DNA of 64,000 nt, from contig CAMZMU010000117.1 in the NCBI GenBank assembly GCA_947311845.1, positions 78,673,184 through 78,737,183 on the forward strand. Reading direction: 5' to 3'. The stretch comes from Poa pratensis (lineage: Eukaryota > Streptophyta > Magnoliopsida > Poales > Poaceae). The notes beneath the pieces were generated by a model, which worked only from the letters and a program-made list of their open reading frames with translations, was not told the origin of the DNA and searched no databases. Shown piece after piece: positions 23,891-35,160 of this stretch. The translations under genes were made by a program, and so were the position numbers. Within the stretch, counting starts at the first letter, position 1. The number at the start of each line of letters is the position of its first letter.

Positions 23891-24013
23891 CTCCCTCCGT
23901 TCCAATTTAATTGACTTGCTATGCAACACATGTGGATGTATATATACATGTAACATGTCTAGATATATCCACATTTGGTGGATAGCAAGTCAATTAAAAT
24001 AGAACGGAGGGAG
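23891..24013. mobile_element. Stowaway-type MITE (Tc1/mariner group)
   Basis: The terminal inverted repeats are CTCCCTCCGTTCCAATTTAA at the left and the complementary TTAAAATAGAACGGAGGGAG at the right. They are flanked by the TA target duplication (23889-23890 and 24014-24015). The element is 123 bp long and folds into a hairpin with GACTTGCTAT pairing with ATAGCAAGTC. Its length, termini and TA duplication are all typical of grass Stowaway elements. It lies about 200 bp beyond the 3' end of the phospholipase gene. Confidence 0.93.
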
Positions 24014-24220
24014 TAGCACATAAAGATGTAGTCATGCATATAACTGTACATGTTCCGTCGATTTAAGTTGATTTACATGTATAAGTGTACACTCAGTCTG
24101 GAGGAGCTCCTAGTCCTCATCCACGATTATATAAGCGCAGCCGCATGGTTCACTCACTATGAACATTGAGGGCGGCTGCAGTTATGACCATCAAATCAAA
24201 GCACCGATAACGTCGACGCA

Positions 24221-25576
24221 TCAAATTCCTAGCCTCTGCAGCCACTCGCCGGTCCGAATCACCGCAATTTGCCATCTCCACGACTCAAACATAGATTCAA
24301 CTCTATCACTCATTGTGTCATCGTCTCCCCTGTTCGCGGTGGAAGCAGTAACGACGATGTCCTTCGGGAAATTTAGGAGCTGATTGATATATACCTCCAG
24401 ATCGTGTACGCAAGCTAGGTCGCCGGATTTGAAGAAGTGGAGGGCGATCTCGACACCGACGTGCGCGTAGCAGGCCTTGCTCCACGGCATCTCGTATCGT
24501 CCTCCCAGAACCCTAGCAGTCTCATTGAAGAGAACACCAGGCATCTTGGTCACCGGATCGTTCGCGTTCGCAACCCGTAGCACCTTGACGCCGAGCTCGT
24601 CGCACCGGTGCTTGAACTCAAGGTTTCCGACACGCGGGCCTCCGAAAGAGAATACGGTAATGGGTATGGCACCACCCTGGAGGCCCCGGTTCATGCCGAG
24701 CTCGGCGAGGTCGTAGCCGAGCAGGAGTGCGAGGGAGCTCCCCATGCTGTGGCCGGCGAGGGTTATGCTGATGTCTTCGTGTTTGTGCTCGGCGGTGAGT
24801 CGCGATATCTCGGAGAGGAGCTGGTTGCGGCAGCTTCCCGTGGTGAATTTCCCGGTGTCGTTGTCGGAGGTGTAGAGGGAGAGGAACCCCGACTCCACCC
24901 TCACGTCCGGGCGTGGGTCGGCCGGATCAAACCGCGCCGGAGCGAGCGCGCTCATGAAGTTAGCCAGCCATTCCGAGCAGGTCACGGTGCCGCGGAAGGA
25001 GACGAGGATGTCTCGCCGGCCGAGCCGCCTGGCCCCTTTGTCTGACGCGACAGCGACGTAGCCGATCCACCGGCTCTTGCGGCAGGGGCGGGAGATGCCC
25101 ATTGGTAGAGTCACATCGGGGGCCGCGTAGATGTACTTGGTGACCTCGTACCCGGCATCAGCCATGCCGACCGCAGCCAGGATCTTCTTCTTCCCGTGCT
25201 TGCAGTTAAGGTATCGCTTCGACCTCGGGTCGAGATCGAATGCGCGGTAGCACGCGGCGACGAGCTCCCCGTACCGGGCGAGCTCGGCGCGGAGCAGCGG
25301 GTGGAGCGGCTGCACCAACCCTCGCCAGTCGTCGGAGCCGTGCACCTCCTGCCACGAGCACGCCGCGGAGTGGACGTCGGAAAAGTCGCGTGCGGGCGCC
25401 ACCACAGCTGTGGGTACGGCCACCGTCATCGTAGCCGTCGTCGCTGCAGACTTGTGTGGCAGGTTGCTCAGGCGCAGTGTGACATGCGTGGCGGAGGTAG
25501 CTGCCGCTGGCGCCATGCAGGCGCGGAGGCGCTTCGTCTGCGAGCTCGGTGCCACGGCCAGCTTCGCGGCCGCCAT
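24221..25576 (-). CDS. Class I phospholipase A1 (PLA1-I type, probably plastid-targeted)
   Basis: A single intronless exon encodes 451 residues. Family members hydrolyse the sn-1 acyl ester of glycerolipids, which in plastids can release fatty acids for oxylipin or jasmonate synthesis. The lipase core shows FRGTVT (residues 194-199), the nucleophile elbow GHSMG (275-279, Ser277), [11 protein letters not shown] with the likely acid Asp340, and CVHDLE with His391. The block [20 protein letters not shown] (79-98) is the usual entry to the fold. The first 60 residues are rich in Ala, Ser, Thr and Arg with few acids, as in a chloroplast transit peptide. I chose the second in-frame ATG (25574-25576, context CCGATGGCG) over the one at 25634-25636. 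The common family form is GHSLG, so Met278 is a mild variant. This is the only gene here that looks intact. Confidence 0.93.
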   Translation of the reverse strand: MAAAKLAVAPSSQTKRLRACMAPAAATSATHVTLRLSNLPHKSAATTATMTVAVPTAVVAPARDFSDVHSAACSWQEVHGSDDWRGLVQPLHPLLRAELARYGELVAACYRAFDLDPRSKRYLNCKHGKKKILAAVGMADAGYEVTKYIYAAPDVTLPMGISRPCRKSRWIGYVAVASDKGARRLGRRDILVSFRGTVTCSEWLANFMSALAPARFDPADPRPDVRVESGFLSLYTSDNDTGKFTTGSCRNQLLSEISRLTAEHKHEDISITLAGHSMGSSLALLLGYDLAELGMNRGLQGGAIPITVFSFGGPRVGNLEFKHRCDELGVKVLRVANANDPVTKMPGVLFNETARVLGGRYEMPWSKACYAHVGVEIALHFFKSGDLACVHDLEVYINQLLNFPKDIVVTASTANRGDDDTMSDRVESMFESWRWQIAVIRTGEWLQRLGI

Positions 25577-25660
25577 CGGTTGGAGAGATGGAGGTACACA
25601 AGGGACGGAAGGGTTTGCGGACTTTGCAGTGATCAAGCGATCAGTACAGTGGCGGGTGGG

Positions 25661-25670
25661 GTTATGTATA
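25661..25670 (-). promoter_or_regulatory. TATA-like element of the phospholipase gene
   Basis: Read on the minus strand, TATACATAAC lies about 85 bp upstream of the chosen ATG. The surrounding sequence is GC-rich (GGCGCC). Position and composition suit a core promoter, but no transcript evidence is available. Confidence 0.4.
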
Positions 25671-25943
25671 GGCGCCGGCGCTCTTGTTTATCTTTCATTC
25701 TTCTGTTGGCCAACGTCATGCGTAACCCAGTCTGGTGGGAGGTGGAGAGTCTGCGTGCGTTGGCGCGAAGATTTGACAGGAGGAAAAATAAATCAGAAAA
25801 GTGGTCGGTCGCGGGTCTTAACAGTAAGATCCAAAACCTGCCTGCAGGCTACAGGACAAGCCCGTGAAGCGGAAAGTGGTGATAACCCGTTAAAGAGCGA
25901 CGAACATTGAGCATTTTTTCTTCAAGATTACATCCTGGGAGAT

Positions 25944-26093
25944 TTTTTTTCCAAAATAGGGAAACCCCGGCATGTGCATCAAAATGATGCACACGGCCTT
26001 ATTTATATTAATCTAAACGTTTCAAAGTAAATATCCAGCTTATTACAATTCACGGATCATACAAAGTGAAGACAAAATCAACCAAATGAAGAT
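25944..26093 (-). mobile_element. 5'-truncated LINE tail (about 150 bp) with target duplication
   Basis: The flanking sequences ACATCCTGGGAGAT (25930-25943) and ACATCGTGGGAGAT (26094-26107) match at 13 of 14 positions. The insert begins on the plus strand with a T run, which is the poly(A) tail of a minus-strand copy. The adjoining reverse-strand sequence GATGCACATGCCGGGGTTTC resembles grass LINE 3' ends. It sits about 370 bp upstream of the phospholipase start codon. Confidence 0.72.
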
Positions 26094-26194
26094 ACATCGT
26101 GGGAGATGTATCCGATTCATATAAGAAGAGGCTGACGGCCGATACAAATACATATGAAATAATTGTTCAGTTCACTAGCACACATTGCTAGTAT

Positions 26195-27165
26195 ATCATC
26201 TGAAGACTTTTCCTCTCAGGCGGCTCGCGCGGGCCGCTCCAGAGGACCCCAAGCCCTAGAAAAAAGCGCCGACGGATCTCTCCTCTCTTCGGTCTATGCC
26301 ACCGCTGGCGGCGGTGGCGGCCGTGCCCGGCCGTTAAAGGCGGCAGGTGAGGCAGCCGCGCCCCGACGAGCTCCCTTCGTGCTGAGGTGGGGCGTGAAGC
26401 GGGCGACGTTGGTGGCGGTGACTTGGGCGATGCGCAGACGGGAGGTGCAGGGCAGGCGACGGCGGCGTTCCGTGGCCGCACAGTGGCAGCTCTGGTGGCG
26501 GTGGAGGCACCCTGAGTTGCCGGCATGGATGTAGATGCGGCGGCGACCCGGGCCCGTTTTCGGTCGCGCGGGTGGCCAGGGTGCTCTATCTCGACTCCGC
26601 CGCTCGGTCTCGTCCAAAGCTATTGGCGTGGCGGTGGTGCTTCGGGCGGTTGGTCCGCTTGGAGTTCTCTGGGAGTGGCCGGTAGGGTGATGTGGGCCTT
26701 GGCTTGGCCGTCTCGGTCTGGGGAAGGGGCAGGTGCCTCATGCCCTCCTTCTCGAGATCTACCGCATCTCGGATGGGTCTGGTGCCACGCGTAGCCATGG
26801 GGCTGCCGGTGGTTGACTTGGTGGTGGAGCCTCCCTCCTCATCTTGTCCTCTACAGCGGTGCGCGGAGCTGGGATGCCAGGGCGGCGGCCCTGGACGGTG
26901 GGAGTCCTTTTGATTGGCGGGCGTGCCATGGACTCAGGTGATGGCCGGTGACCTCGGCCACAGGGGTGGAACGGTTGCTGGCAAGCGGCTTGTGGTGCCG
27001 CTTGTCGACGCTCGGTGCCCCGTGTAGAAGGCAGTGAGAGTTTGCTGAGGGAAATCCATGCTCGAGGTCTTCTCGGGATGCGGCCGCGGCGTTCACGGAC
27101 GATGTCCTCTTCTTGAAGGCGTCGTAGCGGCTTATTTTGGTCTTTCTACGCTTCGTAGCGACTAG
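26195..27165 (+). mobile_element. GC-rich retroposon, probably related to 8839-11529 and 49013-50096
   Basis: About 970 bp of GC-rich sequence start near CTCAGGCGGCTCGCGCGG and end near CTACGCTTCGTAGCGA. The 3' part (TTGCTGAGGGAAATCC ... CTTCTTGAAGGCGTCG, 27040-27125) resembles the reverse strand of 9030-9125 (CTTGAGGGTGAAAACC ... CTTCTTAAAAGGCGTTG). That suggests the same retroposon superfamily in plus orientation. A possible short duplication CTAGTAT (26188-26194 and 27162-27168) is weak. Reading frames here have no recognisable domain. Confidence 0.45.
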
Positions 27166-27166
27166 T

Positions 27167-27880
27167 ATGAAAAACTAAGCCTAGATCCTTCTTAGTCACT
27201 CCAAAATGAAACTTTTGTGAGGTTTTGAAATTTTCATGTTGCAAATCCAAAACCCCTTCTCTTCATCCTGGACTTCATACGACATAGTTTGAGATATCAC
27301 ATTAGATACATGAATTTTTCGTTTGAATGTATATAGACCTTGTTTATCAACTTGAATCGTTAGTATATGACATAAGAACACTATGTGCGCAGGTTTTTCT
27401 TTTTTATTATTTTTTTTTAATTTTTTATGCTCATTTCAAATGTTGGTCAAACCTAAATTTGACCAACATTTAAACAAGTTTAAAACATGAAAAATGAAAA
27501 ACTAAGTCTGGATCCTTCTTAGTCAATCCAAAATGAAACTTTGGTGAGGTTTTTGAAATTTTCATGTTGCAAATCCAAAACCCCTTCTCTTCATCCTTGA
27601 CTTCATACGATATAGTTTGAGATATCACATTAGATACATGAATTTTTCGTTTGAATGTATATAGACCTTATTTATCAACTTGAATCGTTAGTATATGACA
27701 TAACAAGACTATGTGCGCACATTTTTCTTTGTTTTATTTTCTTTTGAATTTTTTATGCTCATTTCGAATGTTGGTCTAACCTAACTTTGACCAACATTTA
27801 AACAAGTTTAAAACATGAAAATGAAAAACTAAGCCTGGATCCTTCTTAGTCACTCCAAAATGAAACTTTGGTCGTCGGAG
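27167..27880 (+). repeat. Tandem array, unit about 327 bp, 2.2 copies
   Basis: Units begin ATGAAAAACTAAG at 27167, 27494 and 27821, both intervals being 327 bp. The first two units are highly similar throughout (for example CCAAAACCCCTTCTCTTCAT and TTCGTTTGAATGTATATAGA in both). The third stops after about 50 bp at CAAAATGAAACTTTGGT. Inside each unit lies an inverted pair, ATGTTGGTCNAACCTAA and TTGACCAACAT. No coding potential is seen. Confidence 0.88.
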
Positions 27881-27889
27881 CCCTCGCGT

Positions 27890-28560
27890 GTCAAACCTTG
27901 CGCGTTGACGATAGAGTGGACAACGAGGTCGGACTAGAACTGTTTTTCACAAAAACACGATAGAGAAAGTTCAAAACAAGCAAAACTGTATAACTACAAA
28001 GTTGTAGGAAATCCAATTTGGCACACAACCATATAAAGACTGCTTCCTAATTTGTTGGGAATCGGTCGGAACGTTCTGATGCCGACATCGACATGTCCAG
28101 ATCACGCCCTCAAGGAGTTCGACAGCAGTCCGACGGCGCCGCCCGCTCGTGGTCATCGGAAAAGCGCTCTCTCGCGCATAACACCTTGCACGTTAGGACG
28201 CTCGGCTCCCCTGAGCACGATAGAGTGTACGGCGAGGTCGGATTAGAACTATTTTTCACAAAAACAAAATAGAGAAAGTTCAAAACTAGCAAAACTGTAT
28301 AACTAGAAAGTTGTAGGAAATCCAATTTGGCACACAACCATATAAAGTTTGCTTCCTAATTTGTTGGGAATTGGCGAGAACGTTCTGATGCCGACATGGG
28401 CATGTCCAGATCGCGCCCTCAAGTTGTTCGACGGCAGTCCGACGGCGCCGCCCGCTCGTAGTCGTCGCAGAAGCCCTCCCTTGCGTGTAACACATTGCCC
28501 GTTAGGACGCTCAGCTCACCCTGAGCATGATAGAGTGGACGACGAGGTCGGATGGAGGCG
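27890..28560 (+). repeat. Second tandem array, unit about 309 bp, about 2.1 copies
   Basis: GATAGAGTGNACNNCGAGGTCGGA recurs at about 27910, 28219 and 28529. Each unit contains CAAAACTGTATAACTA, a GC-rich block (CCGACGGCGCCGCCCGCTCG) and GATGCCGACAT. The array begins where the 327-bp array stops, so two unrelated tandem repeats abut. The reading frames in the GC-rich blocks repeat with the unit and are not genes. Confidence 0.85.
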
Positions 28561-28739
28561 AATCGAGCACGACGGCGTTCGCCAGAGGCTACGAAGACGG
28601 CGTTGATCCCGACGTTTCTGTCCATCTCGGCTCACATCTTCAGCGTGGAGCAAGAGGAGGACCAGCCGCAGCTCAACGTGGCACTGGTTCAAGGAATCAG
28701 CTCATTTTCTAAAATTATTTTTTGAAATAAAATGAGGAT

Positions 28740-29770
28740 TACGTACACGTACTAGGTGCATTTCTTGCTTGGTCACACGCACAAACAGGCGCCATGCGTG
28801 CCCAGCCAGCCACCGAGCCAACAACCATGTACGTACACTAGCAGTACTAGCTAGCTAGTATAGCAGTAGAGCACGTGCTGCTCCATGTTGCCCTTATTTT
28901 TAATTTTTTTAAATCAAAAATTTAGTGTTTCCAAATATTCTGAAAAAATCATACAGGTTAAAAATGATGTATTATATGGTTCTGTAATTTTTTAATCCAA
29001 AATAGTTTGTATTCTGACCTACACAAAAAAGAGAAAATTGTAAGAATCTGAAAAAACTCGAATTTTGCACTGTAGGGATCTCGGATTCAGAAATTTGTTA
29101 TTTTTACACAGACCAAACTACACTATATTTCGCACTCAAACTTCACACACTAGCATAAATAATCATTATCGACATCCAGTATTTTTTTCACATTTTTTTT
29201 CGAAACTTGAAAAATTCGAATTTTGCACTGTTTAGATCGCAGATTCAGATTTAGATTCATCACTAGTGGGTCCCATGTGAGAAATTTAAACATTTTCAAA
29301 AAAATCTGAAATTATTAAATCTATGACATGTGGGACCCACCCGTTAGAAGTTAACGGTCAAACCATTGACCAGACGGAAAAGACCATGGTCGAAACTCTA
29401 AAGAGCCAGGTAGGGCACAGACGCGGAAAACTGCAAGAAGGGCACATACGAGGAAAACTAAGCAAAGTAGGGCACAGAAATAATAAGCCCAACACGATAA
29501 GATAGCGAATAAAAGCAATAAGGCTCAAAACAAGTAAATGGTGTGCAAACCAACATACACATACTTGATTTCTCAAGATAAGTAAGAAGAGAACACAACA
29601 TATGCAAACACTAGCAAGGTACAAAACCAAACACATGCAAGGGCGCAAGCAACTCTCAATGAATATATGAAATAAGCACAAGTTACCGCAAGGAGGAATA
29701 TTGGATAAGAGATAAAACAATATAACCCAAATGACTTGGCTTAAGAGAATATAATTGATGAAGATCACTT
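28740..29770. other. AT-rich spacer between tandem arrays and the Copia element
   Basis: The sequence 28880-29110 resembles 13995-14215. The blocks TGGGTCCCATGTGAG (29268) and ATGTGGGACCCACC (29328) are a short inverted pair around an AT-rich segment. No gene is recognised. The minus-strand frame 29358-29768 is hydrophobic (Leu/Cys/Phe-rich) but looks like translated U-rich non-coding sequence downstream of the gag pseudogene. Confidence 0.35.
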
Positions 29771-29999
29771 AATTCTTCATGATGTAGCTAAGTCTCCAAT
29801 GTCCTCCAACAACACTTATTGATCAAGTTTTAGTTTGTTGGTCCCAACCAAGTTGGGTCCTAAGAGGTTAGTCACAATAGGCTGGGCAACCCAAATGGTT
29901 CTTTTCTTGACACCACTTTGAGTACCCACATATTTGGCAAACACATTGAACCTTATCCTTCCGAATGGAATAAACATCATCAATTATAATTGGGTTGGA

Positions 30000-32258
30000 T
30001 TAGGTACCATTAGTGCATGAAGAAGTAAAGTGGCCCTTCTCACGGCATATGTAGCAACATTGGCTTTCTCCCTTCTTCTTAGTTGGAATCTCGACTTGAG
30101 GAGGGGTAGCTTGATTCTTCTTGGGAAGTGGCCGTTCTTCAACTTGAGGAGCTTGAGGCCTCTTCCCTTGTTGCTTCTCACTAAGAGACTTCTTCTTCAA
30201 AGGGCAAGATCTAACATGGTGCCCTTCAACTTTGCACTTGAAGCAAACAATTTTGGCCGAATCTTTAACTTGTTCTTGGCCTGTTTTCTTCTTGTTATAC
30301 TTGGACTTGTTCTTGTTATTGGAGTTGAATCCAAGTCCACTCTTGTCATTGGAGCGTCTTTGAACACTCAACATATTGTCAAGTGTAGACTTCCCAACAT
30401 GATGTTTTTCCAAGTCTTTCTTCAAAGAAGTGACTTGGGCTTTGAGCTCATTTAATTCCTCTACATGGTTAGTATCAACACAAACACTAGAGGAAGTAGA
30501 AACTTCATTGTTAGAGCAACAAGGCATAGAAAGTAATTCATCACAAGATTTAGCAAAAGTATGAGATGGTGAATTACTAGGACAAGCACAAGACAATATA
30601 GGATTTTTAGCAGAAGTTGTGTCTTTGTCCACATGAGGCTCACAAGATGTTACCTTTGTATTGATAGCCTCATGAGCTAACTTTAGTCTAGCATGGTATG
30701 CAAGAAGATCCTCATTAGAGATAGAGAGCTTTTCATGACTTTCTTCCAATTTCTCATACTTGCTAGTTAACAACTCAAGTTGAGGCCTTAGCTCTACATT
30801 CTCCTTCAAAATAAATGCTTCACATGAAGTGGAGTTAGTAGCACAAGCATCATTAATATTAGAAATGGAAGAAGACAAATTGGCAAGCTCATCATTCAAC
30901 CTATCATTTTCCTCAATAATATTTGCATGATTACAAGAGGAAGTAGAGGAGCTAGGCACAACAATTTTAGATAGTTGAGTTTGGAGTTGATCATGAGACT
31001 TGTTAAGAAGAGAGTGTTCACTTTTCAAAGCCTTATGAGATTTGTCAAGTCTCTCTATGTCCTTAATTAGTCTAGCATTGCCAACACCAAATTCAACTTT
31101 TTCCTTTTTAAGCACTTTACATTTAGCAAGAGCATGATCTCTTTCCTTAATGATTTTAGAGATCATTTGTTTCATTAAGAGATTCAAGTTTCTCCTCAAG
31201 AGACACTCGAATCTCATGTTCTTCCCAAGAGCATTTTCTAAGGACGATTTTTCCATATCATCCTATCTTTCAATCCTTCCCTTTTCTTCAATGATATCCT
31301 TGCACATAATAGCAAAAGTCAAAATTTCACACAAGTAAGAGCAAGCTTGACTACCTTTAGGGAGAGCACCAAATACCATCTCACTCTTCTCCTTTAAGGA
31401 GTCAATATCATTCTATTTTAATCCATAATAATCCATATCCTCATCATCATAAGATGTAGAGGGTTCCAAAGGTGAAGATACCTTTGAATCCATAGCCATA
31501 AGGCAAAAGTGAGAAATGGACGATGATGATGAAGAATAGCTTGAAGCACCATTAAGATCCATGTCTTGTTCCAACAAATGTTGGGAAACCTCTACATTGT
31601 TAGCCATACAAGAAATAGAGGATATGGAAGTATTGTTTTCATGGCAACAACACATATGAAGCATATCATCATGAGCTTTAGTTAAGCATACATGATATAC
31701 AAGGACTATCAACACTAGCATGTAAGACATTGGAGTGCTAGAGGAGTTTAAGTCCAAAGATAGAACATTGCAATGAGAGAGAGATGAAGTATAGTCAATA
31801 GCAAATTTACCATCAACAATGCAATTTCTATCACCACTCACCATATCATTACCTTGTGACAAATCACATATTGGTGAAGTGGAAGAATATATGAACTCAT
31901 CACGACCGGAGGTGGAGGGATACCAATCATCCTCAATAATGTTGGACACGTCATATTTATCTTGAAGTTTTGTCCACAACTCATGAGCATTCTGAAAAGG
32001 CATGATTGATGCAAGAACTACATCGCTCAAAACACATATAAGACTATTAGATACTAGAGTATCGAGATGTGAGTTTTCCTCATCCTCTATAGATAATTCT
32101 TGGGAATCCATTGGAGGAGAAAAACCCATATCTACAATACTCTTTATATAATTTCGACCTATGCCCCTAAAAAGATTAAGCATGCGAATTTTTCAAACAT
32201 CATAATTTGTGCCATCGAATATAAAAGTTGGATCGTGCACTAATTCTCTAAATGACAT
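30000..32258 (-). pseudogene. Ty1/Copia (Sire-like) gag with two CCHC zinc knuckles, three in-frame stops
   Basis: The first ATG (complement of 32256-32258) gives MSFRELVHDPTFIFDGTNYD. One frame then runs about 2.2 kb. In-frame stops occur at codon 22 (TGA where Trp is expected), at 31413-31415 (TAG) and at 31263-31265 (TAG), with gag-like sequence on both sides of each. Features in order: ALWTKLQ-type gag motif (HELWTKLQDKYDVS), acidic linker, long coiled coil (RLNDELANLSSSISNIN), basic linker, then two CX2CX4HX4C knuckles, CFKCKVEGHHVRSC and CYICREKGHFTSSC. Gag packages element RNA. The continuation after 30000 (NPIIIDDVYSIRKDKV) is frameshifted. Length and coiled coil fit the Sire group. 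Confidence 0.85.
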
Positions 32259-32299
32259 CTTTACTGTCTAAGCGGTAAAGCCCAATAAAGAGAGCCCAG

Positions 32300-32311
32300 G
32301 CTCTGATACCA
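32300..32311 (-). other. Primer-binding site, initiator tRNA-Met type
   Basis: The reverse strand reads TGGTATCAGAGC, the complement of the 3' end of initiator tRNA-Met. It lies two bases inside the 5' LTR end, as in Ty1/Copia elements. It fixes the element orientation as minus. Confidence 0.9.
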
Positions 32312-32820
32312 ATTCAAAGGACAAGGATGTCGCCCAAAGGGGGGGTGAATAAGCGATTTAAAACTTTTCCGGTTTAGGCTTGATAAAGACGGAATAAAAT
32401 AGGTGTTTTAATTTAACAAGCATACAACCCAAACATACTAGGTTCACCTATGTGCACCAACAACTTATGCTAAGCAAGACAAGCAACAAGGTGATAGCAA
32501 GATGTAAGACTTCAAGCACGAAGGCTATCACAATGTAAAGTGCATAAGTAAAGAGCTCTGGTATAGAAATAACCGAGGCACGCAGAGACGATGATGTATT
32601 CCCGAGTTCCTCCTTTTTAGTGGAGTACGTCTCGTTGGAGGGGTGTGAGTTTCAAACTCAAACGCCACAAATGGCCTCACCCTATTCTCCGATGAACCTT
32701 GCCCAAAAGCTCAGTTCACCTTCCACTATCGGAATCCTTTAAGGCGGAATCCGGAGCCTTTACAACAATCTTGAGGCACAACCAACAAAAGTATTGGGAT
32801 CTCTCAAGTCACCAACAACC

Positions 32821-34396
32821 TGATGACGTGAAACACACGTTCGTTGGGAGACCCCAAGAGGAAGGTATGAAGCAGTGCAGCAGCAAGTTTTCCCTCAGTA
32901 AGAAACCAAGGTTGTCAGATCTAGGAGGAGTAGGAGCACTTCAGAAGGTTGTTGGTGGCGCCGTTGCTCGATCACCAACGTGGAACCTGCACACAACACA
33001 ATCAAACTACTTTGTCCCAACAAAACAGGAAGGTTGTCAATCTTCCCGGCTTGCTGTAACAAAGGATTAAACGTATGGTGTGGAAAATAGTATTTAATTG
33101 CAGGAAGTAAAAGAGAACAATTGTTTGCAGTTGGTGGTTTTATCAGTGTAAAAGAATGGACCGGGGTCCACAGTTCACTAGTGGTGTCTCTTCATAAAGA
33201 TAAATAACATGTTGGGTAAACAAATTACAACTGTGCAATTGATAAAATAGTGAGCGCATGACAATTCATATAAATGACAAGATGACTACCATGATATTTA
33301 ATTGGACATTACGACAAGATACATAGACCGTTATCCAACTGCATCTATGACTAATAATCCACCGTCAGGTTAACATCCGTGTCCCCTGTTGGTATTAAGT
33401 TGCAAGCAACGGATAATCGCATTAAGTAATGTGCGTAATGTAAACAAATACATATGACCGTAGACATAGCATTGTTATGTTATCCCTAGTGGCAACAGCA
33501 CATCCATAACCTTAGACGTTGCTGTCACTTGCCCAGATTACTGGAGGCATGAACCCACTATCTAGCATAAATACCCCCTCTTGGATTTACAAGCATCTAC
33601 TTGGCCAAAGCATCTACTAGTAACGGAGAGCATGCAAGATCATAAATAAATGTACATAGATTAATAATCAACTTGATCATAGTATTCAATATTCATCGGA
33701 TCCCAGCAAACACAACATGTAGCATTACAATAAGATGATCTTGATCATGTTAGGCAGCTCACAAGATCTAAACATAATAGCATAAAGTGGAGAGACAACC
33801 ATCTAGCTACTGCTGTGGACCCGTAGTCCAAGGATTAACTACTCACGCATCACTCCGGAGGCAGGCATGGTGATGTAGAGCCCTCCGGTGATGATTCTCC
33901 TCTCCGGCAGGGTGTCAGGAAGAGCTTCAGAACCCACCCGAGCTAGGGTTGACGACGGCGGCGCCTCTGGAACTTTTCATGGAATATGACTCGGATATTT
34001 AGGGTTTTCCAGACGGGAGGAATAAATAGGCGAAAGGGCGGCGTCGAAGGCCACCCGAGGGGCCCACACCACCCCTCGGCGCGGCAGGAGGTGGGGCCGC
34101 GCCGAGCCCAGGTGTGGCCGCCTCCTGGCGCTTCTACATCTCTACTTTGGACTCCGTGGACGTGTCGGTGAAATAGGGACCTCTGTTGATTTTCGTCCAA
34201 TTCCGAGAATATTTCCTTAACAGCTTTTCTGAAATACAAAAACAACAGAAAATAGGAACTGGCACTGTGCCATCTTGTTAATAGGTTAGTCTCATAAAAT
34301 GTATAAAAATGATATGAAGTGTATGTAAAACATGTAACAATTGGTATAATATCAACATGGAACATCAAAAATTATAGATACGTTTGAGACGTATCA
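32821..34396 (-). mobile_element. Solo LTR of the TGATACGTCTC family (1576 bp)
   Basis: On the minus strand it starts TGATACGTCTCAAACG and ends TTTCACGTCATCA. The 5-bp duplication CAACC flanks it on both sides (32816-32820 and 34397-34401). It is the same LTR family as those of element B (54515-56109 and 61458-63052). Solo LTRs form by recombination between the two LTRs of one element. Confidence 0.92.
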
Positions 34397-34815
34397 CAAC
34401 CGTCTAGGGTCCAACGACCCAAGAGTAACAAGCTCACAATTTTCACTTCCACGAATCCTCGCGGAGAGCATAAGCCGTTGCACAAAAGCAAAGGCAAGAA
34501 CACAAGAAGTGCTCAACTCCTTCACTCCCAAATCCCACCAAAAGGAACTAATGCTTGTGGGGGGAGAAGAGAGGAAGAACAAAGAAGAACTCAACAAATG
34601 GAACTCCAAGGTCTAGATCCAAAGGGTTCCCCTCACTTAGAGGAGAGATGGATTGTGGAAATGTGGATCTAGATCTCCTCTCTCTTTTCCCTCAAAGATA
34701 TGCAAGAATCGTGGGAGGGATTGAGAGATGGGCAAGCTTTCCATGGTCAACAATTGCAAGAGAGAGAGGGGAAAAATGAGCCCAACAACCAGCAGTTCAT
34801 TTGGGGAAGAAGAGA

Positions 34816-34827
34816 GCCTTTTATAGG
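34816..34827 (-). promoter_or_regulatory. TATA box of the Copia LTR
   Basis: The minus strand reads CCTATAAAAGGC, a strong TATA box, inside the 5' LTR upstream of the gag pseudogene. Confidence 0.7.
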
Positions 34828-34859
34828 ACCCCATGAAAAATAGCCATTGCAGAAAAAGT

Positions 34860-35160
34860 CACACCGGAGACTCCGGTCAGAGTGACCGGAGACTCCGGCC
34901 TACACCAGAGACTCCGGTAACATTCTGGTAAGTTTCCGGACTGAAGACAGTGTGTGTCACCACTTGACGCTCGAGTGGGCAGGGCCAGAAACTTGAGTCC
35001 GGGACCAGAGACTATGCTCCCCGAGTCCGGAAACTCCGGACCGGGCGGAGACTCCGGCCATTCTCCGGACCGAGTCCAGTAGGTGACACCACCTTGAGCT
35101 CTTCGACAAGAAACCCTGAGTCTGGATACTCCGGTTGGGGCACACCGGAGACTCCGGCCT
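34860..35160 (+). repeat. Minisatellite CCGGAGACTCCGG in the Copia LTR
   Basis: Short palindromic units such as CACCGGAGACTCCGG, GACCGGAGACTCCGG and ACCAGAGACTCCGG recur at irregular spacing through about 300 bp. Each unit is nearly self-complementary. It lies about 40 bp upstream (minus sense) of the TATA box, so it would sit in the U3 promoter region. Confidence 0.7.

Noticed and set aside
24608..25910. Plus-strand ORFs of 145-223 codons opposite the phospholipase gene
   Set aside because: Antisense shadows of a GC-rich coding sequence; the minus-strand frame has clear lipase motifs.
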